From Sulfurospirillum multivorans DSM 12446 (GTDB taxonomy: Bacteria > Campylobacterota > Campylobacteria > Campylobacterales > Sulfurospirillaceae), in the NCBI RefSeq assembly GCF_000568815.1, contig NZ_CP007201.1:1302001-1366000 (forward strand): a stretch of 64,000 nucleotides of DNA. Direction: 5' to 3'. Positions 34,582 through 43,908 of this stretch are shown here, piece after piece. The stretch's first letter is position 1. Each line of letters opens with the position of its first letter. The notes under the pieces were generated by a model. That model ran no database searches and had not been told where the DNA came from. It saw nothing but the letters and a program-made list of their open reading frames with translations. The translations under genes were made by a program, and so were the position numbers.

Positions 34582-35114
34582 TTCACAGCCTTTGCGTCGT
34601 TCATGCCCTGATGAAGCACAGCGATATTTTTCTCTGCCACTTTCGCGTTCATCGCAGTGATCGCCTCTTCGATCTCTTTACATGTAAAGGGAAAATGCGT
34701 ATCTAAAGCGAGCGTAACACCGAGCATGTAGACGTTAAGAGCATCGATGGGAAATTCTTTGGCTTTCGCTTTTTTAAATGCGTCGATGCTGTGGGTTTCA
34801 AAGTCGACTTTGGGGAAATTTTTCGGCGCATTCATGACAATGACACCTCTGTCTTTGCTCAAATATTGGATGTTGCGAAGCGCTTCATTGCCCTCAAGTG
34901 CGATGAGCAGATCGGCTTGTCCCTCGTCAATCGCAGGGGCATAAAAGTCGCCGATTTTGACGTAACACGAAACCGAACCGCCACGTTGGCTCATACCGTG
35001 ATTTTCCGTTCCTAAACATTTTTGATTGGCAAGCGCTGAGGCAATGCTGAGCACTTTGACCAAAAAGACCGCACCTTGTCCGCCGATACCTGCGATCACG
35101 ATTTGATACTTCAT
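34578..35114 (-). CDS. iorB: Indolepyruvate:ferredoxin oxidoreductase, beta subunit
   Basis: A 178-residue gamma-type domain of 2-oxoacid:ferredoxin oxidoreductases: [20 protein letters not shown] at the N-terminus and [16 protein letters not shown] near residue 43. With IorA it oxidatively decarboxylates arylpyruvates to aryl-CoA and reduces ferredoxin. It follows iorA after a 95-base gap, unusual among the otherwise overlapping genes of this operon. A palindrome copy at 34678 encodes FTCKE. Confidence 0.93.
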   Translation of the reverse strand: MKYQIVIAGIGGQGAVFLVKVLSIASALANQKCLGTENHGMSQRGGSVSCYVKIGDFYAPAIDEGQADLLIALEGNEALRNIQYLSKDRGVIVMNAPKNFPKVDFETHSIDAFKKAKAKEFPIDALNVYMLGVTLALDTHFPFTCKEIEEAITAMNAKVAEKNIAVLHQGMNDAKAVK

Positions 35115-35209
35115 CTTGCTACTACTCCATTTTTAATACGATGCGAAAGCAAAGCTCCCGCATCTACGTTAGCCACTGTGGCACTAAAGCTTGCCCTATC
35201 GGGCAGAAA
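35115..35209 (-). other. iorA-iorB spacer with small hairpins
   Basis: The only sizeable gap inside the operon. It holds TGCCC-TATC-GGGCA (35192-35205) and GCCAC-T-GTGGC (35172-35182). These could stabilise or partly terminate the message after iorA; no T-run follows. Confidence 0.3.
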
Positions 35210-37012
35210 TTATTTTTTCACAAACGCATCGGTTGGGCAGATGACATCAAGGCATGAGCCACAACCCGCACATAAAAACGGATCGATCTCCATTTTGCCA
35301 GCATCGTTATAGTGCATTGGAGGGCATTTGTAGTTGGTGATACACGAATCACAGGCGACACATTTGTCTTCATCGACTTCGACCACGACATTTCCAAGGC
35401 GACCAACGGCATTCTCTTTATCGAGCACACAAAATTCGCGCACGACGGCAACAACGGGAGCTGTGGCGGTTTTATATGCCTCTTGGAGCGATTTCATAAA
35501 GTCAACGGTTTTGTTCAAATCTTGCTCGTAAACGTATTCGTGACATGCAACACCACAGCCTTCGATGATACGTTTGATGTCGATTTGGTTCGGATTCGTA
35601 CGCTCAGGCGTGGTTTGGCGACCCGTCATCGCGGTGGTGGAGTTATCTAAAATGATCAGCACAAATTTATGGTTTTGATACACGGCGTTAATGAGTGGTG
35701 CAACACCTGAGTGCATAAACGTACTATCACCAATCGTCGCCACAACGGTTTTATCGGGATCGGAGATGCTAAAACCACTTGCCATCGAGATGCTGGCACC
35801 CATACACAAAATGGTATCAATCGCGGCTTGATTGAGTCCAAGCGTATAGCAGCCAATGTCTGACGTGTAGATGGACTTTTTCTTTTTAAAGGTTTTAGTG
35901 ATGGCATAATGCACATCGCGGTGCGGACAGCCTGGGCACATATTGGGTGGGCGTTTGGGGAGTTCTTTATTGTATTTTTCACTTTGGTACGCATGGTTTG
36001 GTTCAATCACACCTGCTTTGGCAAAGGCTGAGAGCACTTTGTCTTTGGAAAATTCATCGATGAGATGCACGTGTTTGGTCAGTTTGCCGTAGAGTTTTGG
36101 AGAGCTTAACTGCTCTTCGATACAGGGAAAACTCTCTTCAAAGACGATCACTTTGTCATACTTCACAAAAAGCGCTTCGAGGTTTTCTTTGGGAAGTGGG
36201 TAGGGCATATCGAGTTTTAAAATGTCTGCGTCGATGCCAAGCTCACTGACCGCTTCTTTGACATAGCCATCGCCCGTTCCACTCGTGAGGCACAGCACGC
36301 GTGAGCCTTTTAAGAGGTGTGTTTTAGGCTCGATAAGATGTTCCCAGTTCCACAGCTTGATCGCTTCCAATCGGTCGATCTGCTCTAAGCCTTGGCGAAA
36401 TCTTCCCGCAGGTGGCACAGCACCCCAACGAGGAATATTGCGCTCAAAATTACCTTGATTTGCCTTTACATATAAACTATCATCGACCTCGCAAATCTCT
36501 CTGGCATGGCTGACGCGCATGACAGGGCGAAGCATGACAATCGATTCAAATTGATGGGAGAATTCAATGCCCAGTTTGACCATGTCGTACGCTTCTTGCG
36601 GCGTTGAAGGATCAAGCACAGGAATACGCGCGAATTTGGCGAAACTGCGGCTGTCTTGCTCCGTTTGAGAGGAGTAAAACCCCGGATCATCACAGGAGAT
36701 GAGCAGCATCGCACCTTTAAGCCCGATGTACGAGGCGCTCATCAACGGATCACTTGCCACATTAAGCCCCACTTGCTTCATCGTCGCACACGTTCGTTTG
36801 CCTGAAATGGCACCTGCGTAAGCGACTTCAAAGCCCACTTTTTCATTGGTCGCCCACTGCGCGTAGGCTTCTAATTTAAATTTATCGCGAAATTTTTGAA
36901 AATTCCCCAAAATCTCACTCGAAGGTGTACCTGGATAGCCTGAGAGCATATCCACACCCGAATGAATCAGCCCCAAGGCAATCGCTTCATTCCCCATCAA
37001 AATCTGTTTCAT
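35210..37012 (-). CDS. iorA: Indolepyruvate:ferredoxin oxidoreductase, alpha subunit
   Basis: About 600 residues. It contains the pyruvate:ferredoxin-type pyrimidine-binding half (YPGTPSSEIL near the start), the TPP-binding half (GDSTFMHSGVAPLINAVY near residue 425) and a C-terminal two-cluster ferredoxin domain (CVACDSCITNYKC and CAGCGSCLDVIC). It oxidises arylpyruvates made from Trp, Phe and Tyr. I favour ATG 37012, which has GGAG nine bases upstream; an ATG five codons earlier (37027) is possible. First gene of the aryl-acid operon. Confidence 0.95.
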   Translation of the reverse strand: MKQILMGNEAIALGLIHSGVDMLSGYPGTPSSEILGNFQKFRDKFKLEAYAQWATNEKVGFEVAYAGAISGKRTCATMKQVGLNVASDPLMSASYIGLKGAMLLISCDDPGFYSSQTEQDSRSFAKFARIPVLDPSTPQEAYDMVKLGIEFSHQFESIVMLRPVMRVSHAREICEVDDSLYVKANQGNFERNIPRWGAVPPAGRFRQGLEQIDRLEAIKLWNWEHLIEPKTHLLKGSRVLCLTSGTGDGYVKEAVSELGIDADILKLDMPYPLPKENLEALFVKYDKVIVFEESFPCIEEQLSSPKLYGKLTKHVHLIDEFSKDKVLSAFAKAGVIEPNHAYQSEKYNKELPKRPPNMCPGCPHRDVHYAITKTFKKKKSIYTSDIGCYTLGLNQAAIDTILCMGASISMASGFSISDPDKTVVATIGDSTFMHSGVAPLINAVYQNHKFVLIILDNSTTAMTGRQTTPERTNPNQIDIKRIIEGCGVACHEYVYEQDLNKTVDFMKSLQEAYKTATAPVVAVVREFCVLDKENAVGRLGNVVVEVDEDKCVACDSCITNYKCPPMHYNDAGKMEIDPFLCAGCGSCLDVICPTDAFVKK

Positions 37013-37027
37013 ATCGTTGTGCTCCAT

Positions 37028-37225
37028 CGCTTCTGCATTGTAATTTAAAGGGTATTGAAACTAAGATTATAAATTACTTATCTAAGATACTTTGGCAAAA
37101 TCCTTACATGTAAAGTGAGCAAATTTGAAACTAAATGATTTTTTTAGGATGAATTAAGAATAAAACTAACGTTTCGTTAAACTGTTTTATATTACTTTGA
37201 GAAACATTTAAAAGGAGACGTGGGC
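37028..37225. other. Divergent promoter region, iorA / symporter
   Basis: An AT-rich 198-base gap between divergent operons. It carries a palindrome copy (37104-37113) and a TATATT-like box near 37189, about 35 bases before the accessory gene. No convincing -35 box or operator was identified. Confidence 0.35.
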
Positions 37226-37393
37226 ATGGGAACATTTGATTTGGGCGTTGGATCGGCATTTTGGTTGATGAATGCGAGTGCACTTTTATGCGTGGTTTAC
37301 GGTGTGATTAACTGGAATAAAGACAAAGAGGAGAAGGTCTTAAACACGAAATCTTGGGAAAAAGATGAAGCGCGAATTAATAAGGATTTATGA
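37226..37393 (+). CDS. Small symporter accessory membrane protein
   Basis: A 55-residue open frame with AAAGGAG upstream. It has one membrane helix (about residues 9-30, SAFWLMNASALLCVVYGVINW) and a charged cytosolic tail. Its stop overlaps the symporter start as ATGA. Short proteins of this kind directly precede sodium:solute symporter genes in various bacteria and are annotated as symporter small accessory proteins. It is too short for most gene callers. Confidence 0.8.
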   Translation: MGTFDLGVGSAFWLMNASALLCVVYGVINWNKDKEEKVLNTKSWEKDEARINKDL

Positions 37394-39033
37394 TGAATAT
37401 GCTTGAAAACATCATCATCATTATTTACCTTGCGGTATTGGGCTATCTCGGTTTTGTGGGCTATAAACAGACAAAAAGCTCCGCAGATTACCTCATCGCA
37501 GGTGGCAATACTCATCCGTTTGTGATGGCACTGAGCTATGGCGCTACCTTTATCTCCACAGCGGCGATTGTTGGATTTGGCGGTGTGGCGGCGTGGCTTG
37601 GAAATTCGCTTCTTTGGCTTACATTTTGTAACATCTTCATCGGTGTCTTTATCGCCTTTGTCTTTTTGGGCAATCCTACCCGCAAAATGGGCATTCGCCT
37701 TAATGCACACACCTTTCCTGAATTACTAGGACGACGTTTTAATTCTAAGTTTATTCAAATTTTTGGTGGTGTTTTGATCGCATTTTTTATGCCATTGTAT
37801 GCTTCGGCCGTTTTGATTGGTGGTACGGAGTTCATTGTGGCGTATTTTAAAGTGGATTATCATATGGCGCTTTTAGTCTTTTCAATCATCATCACAGGTT
37901 ATGTTTTAGCCGGTGGATTAAAAGGGGTGATGCTAACCGATGCCTTGCAAGGTGTCATCATGTTTGTGGCGATGATGATTCTTTTGGTGATGGTTTTTGA
38001 TGCTGTGGGTGGCGTTGATGCAGGATTTTCGAAACTGGAAACAGTCTGGAATGAAACGGTAGCATCGCTTGGAAATGCTAACCTCAAAGATCTTAAAGCA
38101 GGAAGCCCTGATTTTATGATGAAACTCTCTATGAATTGGGGATTTCAAGGTTGGAATAAGATGCCTATTTTCCTCTCAGAGGGATGGCTATTTGTGATCA
38201 CGACCATTACGATGGGCGTTGGCATTGGTGTTTTAGCCCAACCTCAACTGGTGGTGCGTTTTATGACGGTTAAGAGTAAAAATGAGCTCAACCGTGCCGT
38301 TTTGATCGGCGGTGTTTTTATTATTGCGATGACAGGAATTGTTTTTATCGTGGGTTCGCTTTCAAATGTTTGGTATTATGAGTTTAATGAAGGCAAAAAT
38401 GCGCTTCAAAGTGCAGGTGGTGTGAGCAAAGTGATTCCGCATTTCATCAATGCTGCGATGCCAAAATGGTTTTCATTTATCTTTTTGTTTGCGTTGATTT
38501 CTGCGGCTATGAGTACACTCTCAAGCCAATTTCATGCAATGGGGACGGCGATTGGTCGCGATGTCTTTGAGCAGCTTGCTGGAAAACACACATCCAATTC
38601 ACTGCTGATCACCCGCACGGGCATTGTTGTCATGATCGTGATCTCTGTCTCATTGGCGTATCTGTTTGATAAGCAACCCGCGATCATTGCACGAAGTACT
38701 GCAATATTTTTTGCTCTGTGTGCGAGCATCTTTTTACCGACCTATTTTGGTGGGCTTTTTTGGAAGCGTATGACACAAAAAGGAGCGATTGCGTCAATGG
38801 TCGTGGGCACAGTTATTACAACATTTTGGCTTTTGTTTGTTCATTTTCAAGAAGCAAAAGAGTTGGGTCTGTGCAAAATGATTTTTGGGGTGAATTCGCT
38901 TTTAAGTGGAAAGATCATTTTTGTCGATGCGATGATAGTCGCATTGCCACTCTCCGCTTTAACCGCTGTAGTTGTTTCCTTACTGACAAAGCCAGAAAGT
39001 TCAACGCTACTGAAAAAATGTTTTGAGGATTGA
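37390..39033 (+). CDS. Sodium:solute symporter family transporter
   Basis: A 547-residue inner-membrane SSS transporter with about 13 hydrophobic helices. Family features are SADYLIAGG near residue 32, the SYGATFISTAAIVGFGGVAAWLG sodium-site helix near residue 49, the long TGYVLAGGLKGVMLTDALQGVIMF signature near residue 170 and ISAAMSTLSSQFHAMGTAIGRD near residue 365. The substrate is unknown. Its position divergent from iorA hints at an aromatic or organic acid, but that is only context. Confidence 0.92.
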   Translation: MMNMLENIIIIIYLAVLGYLGFVGYKQTKSSADYLIAGGNTHPFVMALSYGATFISTAAIVGFGGVAAWLGNSLLWLTFCNIFIGVFIAFVFLGNPTRKMGIRLNAHTFPELLGRRFNSKFIQIFGGVLIAFFMPLYASAVLIGGTEFIVAYFKVDYHMALLVFSIIITGYVLAGGLKGVMLTDALQGVIMFVAMMILLVMVFDAVGGVDAGFSKLETVWNETVASLGNANLKDLKAGSPDFMMKLSMNWGFQGWNKMPIFLSEGWLFVITTITMGVGIGVLAQPQLVVRFMTVKSKNELNRAVLIGGVFIIAMTGIVFIVGSLSNVWYYEFNEGKNALQSAGGVSKVIPHFINAAMPKWFSFIFLFALISAAMSTLSSQFHAMGTAIGRDVFEQLAGKHTSNSLLITRTGIVVMIVISVSLAYLFDKQPAIIARSTAIFFALCASIFLPTYFGGLFWKRMTQKGAIASMVVGTVITTFWLLFVHFQEAKELGLCKMIFGVNSLLSGKIIFVDAMIVALPLSALTAVVVSLLTKPESSTLLKKCFED

Positions 39034-39049
39034 AAAGAGGAGGGTAGAT

Positions 39050-39307
39050 TTACCCTCTGTACTCTCGCTTAGGGGAAGATCCTAAATTTGCAGACATTAA
39101 AAAAGCACGTGTTTTTTTATTTTTTTCCATAGAATCACGTGTTTTTACCTGTTCTTCTTTCATAATTTTGAGTGCTTCTTGAATTAAAGATTGGGCTTGC
39201 TTAGCCTCTTGAATATCGGTGATGACGGGCATTTCTTGAATAAGTTTGCCCATCTTTTCTGGATTTTTTTCAATGATAGCAATGGTGAACGCTTTATTCC
39301 AACTCAT
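39050..39307 (-). CDS. FliT-like flagellar protein
   Basis: An 85-residue helical protein immediately downstream of fliS, which it overlaps by 14 bases. The start at ATG 39307 lies inside the fliS 3' end with GGAAGGA upstream. Sequence is mostly helix (MSWNKAFTIAIIEKNPEKMGKLIQEMP and a KIMKEEQVKTRDSME coil). By position and shape it resembles the FliT export chaperone for FliD, but sequence alone does not prove it. Confidence 0.65.
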   Translation of the reverse strand: MSWNKAFTIAIIEKNPEKMGKLIQEMPVITDIQEAKQAQSLIQEALKIMKEEQVKTRDSMEKNKKTRAFLMSANLGSSPKREYRG

Positions 39308-39671
39308 TTTCAGTCTCATCCTTCCACGCTTCTAAAAGTCCGCGCGCAACGTTAATGACTTCATCAAGTTTTGCCGTATCGTTTTTTAAATTAGCTTCGG
39401 AGAGCAATTTAAGTTGGTAACTGTAAAGACCCCGTAGGTAGTACGCCACTTGTCCTCCATCGTAATTGAGTGAGTGAATCAGCTCTGCAAAAATAGCAGA
39501 AGTGCGATTGATCCAGTAGGTTCTTTTTTCAATATTTTTATCCTCAATTGCTTTTTTAGCCTGAGATGCAAAACGTAAAATTCCCTCATAAAGCATTTTA
39601 ATCAACTTTTCAGGCGATTCTATAGCAATATTGTTTTGTGAATAGGTTGAATAGGCTAAATTGGTGTACAT
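39294..39671 (-). CDS. fliS: Flagellin export chaperone FliS
   Basis: A 125-residue four-helix chaperone that binds flagellin in the cytosol before export. The N-terminal YTNLAYSTYSQNNIAIESPEKLIKMLYEGILRFA and LRGLYSYQLKLLSEANLKND are typical. It follows fliD by 17 bases in the flaG-fliD-fliS-fliT order known across Campylobacterota. Confidence 0.94.
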   Translation of the reverse strand: MYTNLAYSTYSQNNIAIESPEKLIKMLYEGILRFASQAKKAIEDKNIEKRTYWINRTSAIFAELIHSLNYDGGQVAYYLRGLYSYQLKLLSEANLKNDTAKLDEVINVARGLLEAWKDETENELE

Positions 39672-39688
39672 ACGAAAATCCTTTAAAA

Positions 39689-41389
39689 TTAATTGTTACT
39701 TTCTTCCTCAATAAGCATTGAAAGTGAGTTAAATGCTGTGGTCATGGAACTAATAATACTGTCATACGCAGCAAACTTTGTTGCCATAATTTCATATTTT
39801 GTATCTAAAGAGGTAACGGTTTTTTCTCTGTTTTCGGTTAATGTTTCCTCTTGCGTATCAAGGTATTCGGCATAGATTGCAAGAATGCCTGTACTGTCGT
39901 CAGAATAATTTTCTATCATTTCATTAAAATCGGTAAAAAACCCATTTTGGACGGTACTGTGACCGTAAATCGTTGCTGCTTTTAGTCCAAGGGTAGAGAG
40001 CACGCTGGATTCACCTGTAATGGTAATATCTTCTCCTGTTGTACTTTTTAAGATGATATTGCCATCAGATCCTACAGCTGCTGTAACACCCTCCACACCT
40101 GCTTTGTTAATTGCTTGTTGCAATGCCAAAGCATTTTCTTCCGCGGTTGAGCCCGCATCCGTGGTAAAGCGAATACTGGTTTCGTTGATATACAGACCCT
40201 TATATGTAATATCCAAAGCGCCTGAAGCAACACTACTGCCTGTGTAGGTGGTTGTATCATGCGTTGTTGAACCCATAAAAAAGTCTTGCACATCGGTTGC
40301 ATCGTCTTCAACCTTTTCATCAAACGTATCTTCATCAAACGAAAGAGTACTATTTTCAAAGGTAAGACCGTAATCGATAAGGCTACGTCCATCACCATCA
40401 ATGGATAAGATAGATCGTTTCATATCGGAAAGAAATCCAGTCAGTTGGCTAACCCCTTGAAAGACACCTGCCGTCTCTTCTTCATGATTATAACTGGTTG
40501 CTGAATCAAGATTGGAAAGAAGGCTATTAAATGCTGTGACAAAAGAGTTAATTTGTGTTTTGATATCTGTCCAATCTTGCTCAATGGAAACGGAAGTTAT
40601 ATCTCCCGTATCCTGAACTTCGTTGAGGGTAATTGTTGCACCTGTAACGAGGTCATCGATGGTATTGGAGGAGCGGGTGATGCTAATGCCATTATAGGTA
40701 AACTCTGCATCCTTGGCTGTTTGAATATGGTTGTCGGTGTCATCCCAGCCTAAGCTACTAAGAATATTGGTTGAAGCGGGATCGCTCTCATAATTAGCGG
40801 ATGTAAGGGTCATGGCATAATCTGCACCGGTGTTATCTGATTTTAAAATAAGTTTATACGGTGTAGTTCCACCTGTGTTTAAAATAGATGCAGTAATGCT
40901 GCCATCAAACTTATCATTGATCATACTGGCAAGGTCACTCAATGTTGTGGAAGAAGAGACAGCTAAAGCGTATGACGTGCCATTTACTTCAATCGTTAAC
41001 GTATCCGATGCTGTGGTAACAGCACTCGTTTCAGAGCTAAAGCCGGTACTTTGATAAATATCTTGTTGTGCGAGTTGATCTACATGTAATGTAAAATCTT
41101 GAACGTTGGTACCACCATCGACTGCTACTGTTACAGCATCATTCGAAACGGTTGTTGTTCGTTGCAAATAATAGGTATCATCCGATAAAGCATCTGCGGA
41201 TGTTGCGAGTGCTGACGCGAGTGTTGTCAGCGTTTCTAAATCGGTTTGTTGTGTTGCATTGGTTTCTAATTTTGCATCAATTGGGTCTAACTGTCCCTCT
41301 TCATCAACGGCACGCAAACTATCAATAAGATCGTAACTTAAAACACTATCACTTCCCAGTCCAAGTGAACTCAAAGAAGATGTTGCCAT
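39689..41389 (-). CDS. fliD: Flagellar filament cap protein FliD
   Basis: A 566-residue hook-associated protein 2 that caps the filament and aids flagellin folding. It has the N-terminal LGLGSDSVLSYDLIDSLRAVDEE segment, an Ala/Ser/Thr-rich central region and a C-terminal coiled coil (YLDTQEETLTENREKTVTSLDTKYEIMATKFAAYD). It contains no exact copy of the iterated palindrome, only a one-base variant near 41081. Confidence 0.95.
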   Translation of the reverse strand: MATSSLSSLGLGSDSVLSYDLIDSLRAVDEEGQLDPIDAKLETNATQQTDLETLTTLASALATSADALSDDTYYLQRTTTVSNDAVTVAVDGGTNVQDFTLHVDQLAQQDIYQSTGFSSETSAVTTASDTLTIEVNGTSYALAVSSSTTLSDLASMINDKFDGSITASILNTGGTTPYKLILKSDNTGADYAMTLTSANYESDPASTNILSSLGWDDTDNHIQTAKDAEFTYNGISITRSSNTIDDLVTGATITLNEVQDTGDITSVSIEQDWTDIKTQINSFVTAFNSLLSNLDSATSYNHEEETAGVFQGVSQLTGFLSDMKRSILSIDGDGRSLIDYGLTFENSTLSFDEDTFDEKVEDDATDVQDFFMGSTTHDTTTYTGSSVASGALDITYKGLYINETSIRFTTDAGSTAEENALALQQAINKAGVEGVTAAVGSDGNIILKSTTGEDITITGESSVLSTLGLKAATIYGHSTVQNGFFTDFNEMIENYSDDSTGILAIYAEYLDTQEETLTENREKTVTSLDTKYEIMATKFAAYDSIISSMTTAFNSLSMLIEEESNN

Positions 41390-41392
41390 GGC

Positions 41393-41749
41393 TTATCCTT
41401 TTTTATCAAATATCATTCCCACAATTTCTTTCATTTTAGCAGAAAGTTGCATTGCTTCCTCCGTTGGGATTTTACGGATGGTTTCTCCGGAGCTTTTCTC
41501 CATAACATTAACATACATAAGATTGATTTCATCGTTAAAACCAAAAGAGATATTGGTATCTAAAAGCTCCATTTGTGCATTAAGCTCTTTAACCGTTTGG
41601 CTCAGTGTTTTCGCTGTTTCATCAAATGTCTCTTGGTTCTGCGTTTCTATTTTATTCGATTCTTCAACGGGTCGGGTCTGTGCTACAGTTGATACCGTAG
41701 GAGTGGTTGTCGTTTCTACTTGCTTACTTGTTGTGCTAAAAATGTCCAT
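41393..41749 (-). CDS. flaG: FlaG-family flagellar protein
   Basis: A 118-residue protein. The start is ATG 41749, after a purine run AAGGGGGGCAATT; the frame extends 13 codons further to a GTG but without support. The C-terminal domain (FGFNDEINLMYVNVMEKSSGETIRKIPTEEAMQLSAKMKEIVGMIFDKKG) is the conserved FlaG fold, which affects filament length. First gene of the flaG-fliD-fliS operon. Confidence 0.9.
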   Translation of the reverse strand: MDIFSTTSKQVETTTTPTVSTVAQTRPVEESNKIETQNQETFDETAKTLSQTVKELNAQMELLDTNISFGFNDEINLMYVNVMEKSSGETIRKIPTEEAMQLSAKMKEIVGMIFDKKG

Positions 41750-41778
41750 AATTGCCCCCCTTGTTTTTCTTTTAAACA

Positions 41779-41805
41779 AGATCGACACATCTTTTTTTTT
41801 GTTTA
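41779..41805 (-). promoter_or_regulatory. Candidate sigma-28 promoter of flaG-fliD-fliS
   Basis: On the minus strand TAAACAAA (41805-41798), 11 bases, GTCGATCT (41786-41779). The spacing matches the flagellar sigma-28 consensus exactly; the -35 keeps TAAA and the -10 keeps CGAT. Confidence 0.5.
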
Positions 41806-41867
41806 ATTGACCCAGTGAATTAAGATTGAGTGTGTTACTATTTCATGATTACAAGAAGAGGAATAAG

Positions 41868-42233
41868 ATGAAAATAGCGTTAGTGTGTCAATCGTTGCTG
41901 TTAAGTCGTGCACTCAAGAGTTTTTTAGGCGAGAGCGTTGTGGCTTATAAACAGTGCGACTTTGTGATTAGCGATAAAAAAATTGAACTGGATAAACCTA
42001 TTTTTTACATCTCTTCCCATGAGGGTAATTTGATGATTCCTTTTTCCAAATCTTCACTTCTACTAGAATTAGATAAATTTTTTCAACACCTTCTTTTACT
42101 CCAAGGCATAGTAGAGGATGAAGGGGTGGTCGCTTCTAAAAGCACCCATCTTCTTGAAGAAAAGATCACCGCACTGACTGAAAAATTTAGGGCAGAACTG
42201 ATTCAGACGATCCGAGGCTATTATGGCAATTAA
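41868..42233 (+). CDS. Conserved hypothetical protein upstream of rsmD
   Basis: A 121-residue soluble protein I do not recognise. The start at ATG 41868 is supported by AAGAGGAATAAG. Predicted content is an alpha/beta N-terminal half (MKIALVCQSLLLSRALKSFL, CDFVISDKKI, PIFYISSHEGNLMIPFS), vaguely like a receiver fold without the phospho-acceptor pocket, then a helical tail. It overlaps rsmD by 11 bases. Confidence 0.75.
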   Translation: MKIALVCQSLLLSRALKSFLGESVVAYKQCDFVISDKKIELDKPIFYISSHEGNLMIPFSKSSLLLELDKFFQHLLLLQGIVEDEGVVASKSTHLLEEKITALTEKFRAELIQTIRGYYGN

Positions 42234-42798
42234 GTCCCTTTCTTCAACCATTAGTGCAGGTAAATACAAAGGAAAAAAGATTCTTCTTCCCTCTTTGGAG
42301 AGCACACGAAGCACCAAAGCCATTTTAAAAGGCTCACTTTTTGACAGTCTTCAATACGACATCATTGATGAGCTTTTTGTTGAAGTGTTTGGCGGCAGTG
42401 GTTCGATGGGGCTTGAAGCACTCAGTCGTGGCGCTAAACACGCCTATTTTATAGAAAAAGATAGAGCAGCGTTTCAAACACTGAAAAGTAACTGTAAAGC
42501 AATCGATGAAGAACACACAACGCCTCTTGAAGGTGATAGTTTTATCCTTTTCCCGACACTGCTAGGAAAGCTTACATGTAAAGCTTATTTCTATTTTGAT
42601 CCTCCTTTTTCCATTCGTGAGGGGATGGAAGATGTGTATGAAAAAGTGATGGGTTTAATCGCCTCAATTCCCACGGATAAGGCACATTGGATCGTGATTG
42701 AACATATGAGCACCCTTGTTCTTCCAGAAGCCATTGGTTCATATACGTTAACAAAGCGTAAAAAATTTGGAAAGAGTTCGCTCTCCTTTTACATGTAA
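42223..42798 (+). CDS. rsmD: 16S rRNA (guanine-N2)-methyltransferase RsmD
   Basis: A 191-residue SAM-dependent enzyme that methylates G966 of 16S rRNA. It has ISAGKYKGKKILLP at the N-terminus, the FVEVFGGSGSMGLEALSRGA SAM motif near residue 50 and the catalytic YFDPPFS near residue 124. The last codons, TAC ATG TAA, are part of a palindrome copy (42789-42798), and another copy at 42572 encodes LTCKAY. It ends 58 bases before flgI. Confidence 0.92.
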   Translation: MAIKSLSSTISAGKYKGKKILLPSLESTRSTKAILKGSLFDSLQYDIIDELFVEVFGGSGSMGLEALSRGAKHAYFIEKDRAAFQTLKSNCKAIDEEHTTPLEGDSFILFPTLLGKLTCKAYFYFDPPFSIREGMEDVYEKVMGLIASIPTDKAHWIVIEHMSTLVLPEAIGSYTLTKRKKFGKSSLSFYM

Positions 42799-42803
42799 GA
42801 ACA

Positions 42804-42820
42804 TGGAACATTAATTGCTT
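42804..42820 (+). promoter_or_regulatory. Sigma-54 promoter of flgI
   Basis: TGGAACATTAATTGCTT: GG and GC separated by 10 bases, an excellent RpoN -24/-12 element. It lies 36 bases before the flgI ATG and right after the rsmD stop, so flgI-flgJ belongs to the RpoN-dependent flagellar class. Confidence 0.85.
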
Positions 42821-42855
42821 CAAATTGGCAAGAACGCTAAATTTAAAGGGAATTG

Positions 42856-43908
42856 ATGAAGATTGTTACACTCTCTTTCGTACTGATTTCAGCACTCAGC
42901 ACACTGTATGCTCAGAGACTTGGTGATATTGCCAATGTCATTGGTGTGAGGGAAAACCAACTCATCGGTTATGGTCTTGTCGTTGGACTTAACGGCACGG
43001 GAGATGGTTCATCGTCTGAATTTACACTACGATCACTCTCGAATCTTTTGCAAACAGTTAACGTTAAAATTGACCCTGCAGATATTAAATCTAAAAATAT
43101 CGCCGCCGTTGTGGTGACTGCCAAACTTCCAGCCTTTGCCAGGCAGGGTGACCAAGTTGATGTCTCAGTCTCTTCCATTGGGGATGCGAAGTCTTTACAA
43201 GGTGGAAATTTGCTGTTAACACCGCTCAAAGGTGTGGATGGAAAAATTTACTCTTTAGCGCAAGGCTCACTCAGCATTGGCGGTATGAACGGTAAAGAAA
43301 AAGGGCAATTCAATCACCCCGCGTCCGCGAACATCTTTAATGGTGCTTTGGTCGAGCGCGAAATTGAAAATAATCTCCATGACCAAGAATTTGTAGATCT
43401 CTCTTTAAAAGAAGCCAATTTCAATACAGCCGTATCCGTACAAAATGAACTTAACGGCAAATTTGGTCGAAAAATTGCCGTCGCAACCGATTCAAGAACC
43501 ATTCGTTTGATGAAACCCGAAGGGCACTCGACCGTTGAGTTTCTAGCGAAAACATTAGATGTCGATGTTTACTACGAAAAAGAAGAAAAAATTGTTATTG
43601 ATGAGCGTACGGGGACAATTGTCGCAGGTGTTAATGTTAGGGTTGATCCTGTTGTGGTCACCCATGGAGACATTACGATCAAGATTGAAGCCGAAGATGT
43701 ATTAGCGGATGATCGAAATATAGATATTGGTGGTAATGTTAAGATCGCTGGAGCGGAAAATCGCATTAAAATCAAACAAGAGAGTATGACGGTTGCCAAC
43801 ATTGCACGTGCACTCAATAAATTGGGAGCTAAGCCTAAAGATATTATCTCCATTTTAGAAAATATCAAGCGTGCAGGCGCCATTACCGCTCCATTGGAGA
43901 TCATCTAA
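42856..43908 (+). CDS. flgI: Flagellar P-ring protein FlgI
   Basis: About 350 residues, exported: signal peptide [19 protein letters not shown]. Family blocks [62 protein letters not shown] and [31 protein letters not shown] are intact. It forms the P-ring around the rod in the peptidoglycan layer. ATG 42856 follows AAAGGG; a TTG one codon earlier is less likely. A sigma-54 promoter precedes it. Confidence 0.96.
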   Translation: MKIVTLSFVLISALSTLYAQRLGDIANVIGVRENQLIGYGLVVGLNGTGDGSSSEFTLRSLSNLLQTVNVKIDPADIKSKNIAAVVVTAKLPAFARQGDQVDVSVSSIGDAKSLQGGNLLLTPLKGVDGKIYSLAQGSLSIGGMNGKEKGQFNHPASANIFNGALVEREIENNLHDQEFVDLSLKEANFNTAVSVQNELNGKFGRKIAVATDSRTIRLMKPEGHSTVEFLAKTLDVDVYYEKEEKIVIDERTGTIVAGVNVRVDPVVVTHGDITIKIEAEDVLADDRNIDIGGNVKIAGAENRIKIKQESMTVANIARALNKLGAKPKDIISILENIKRAGAITAPLEII

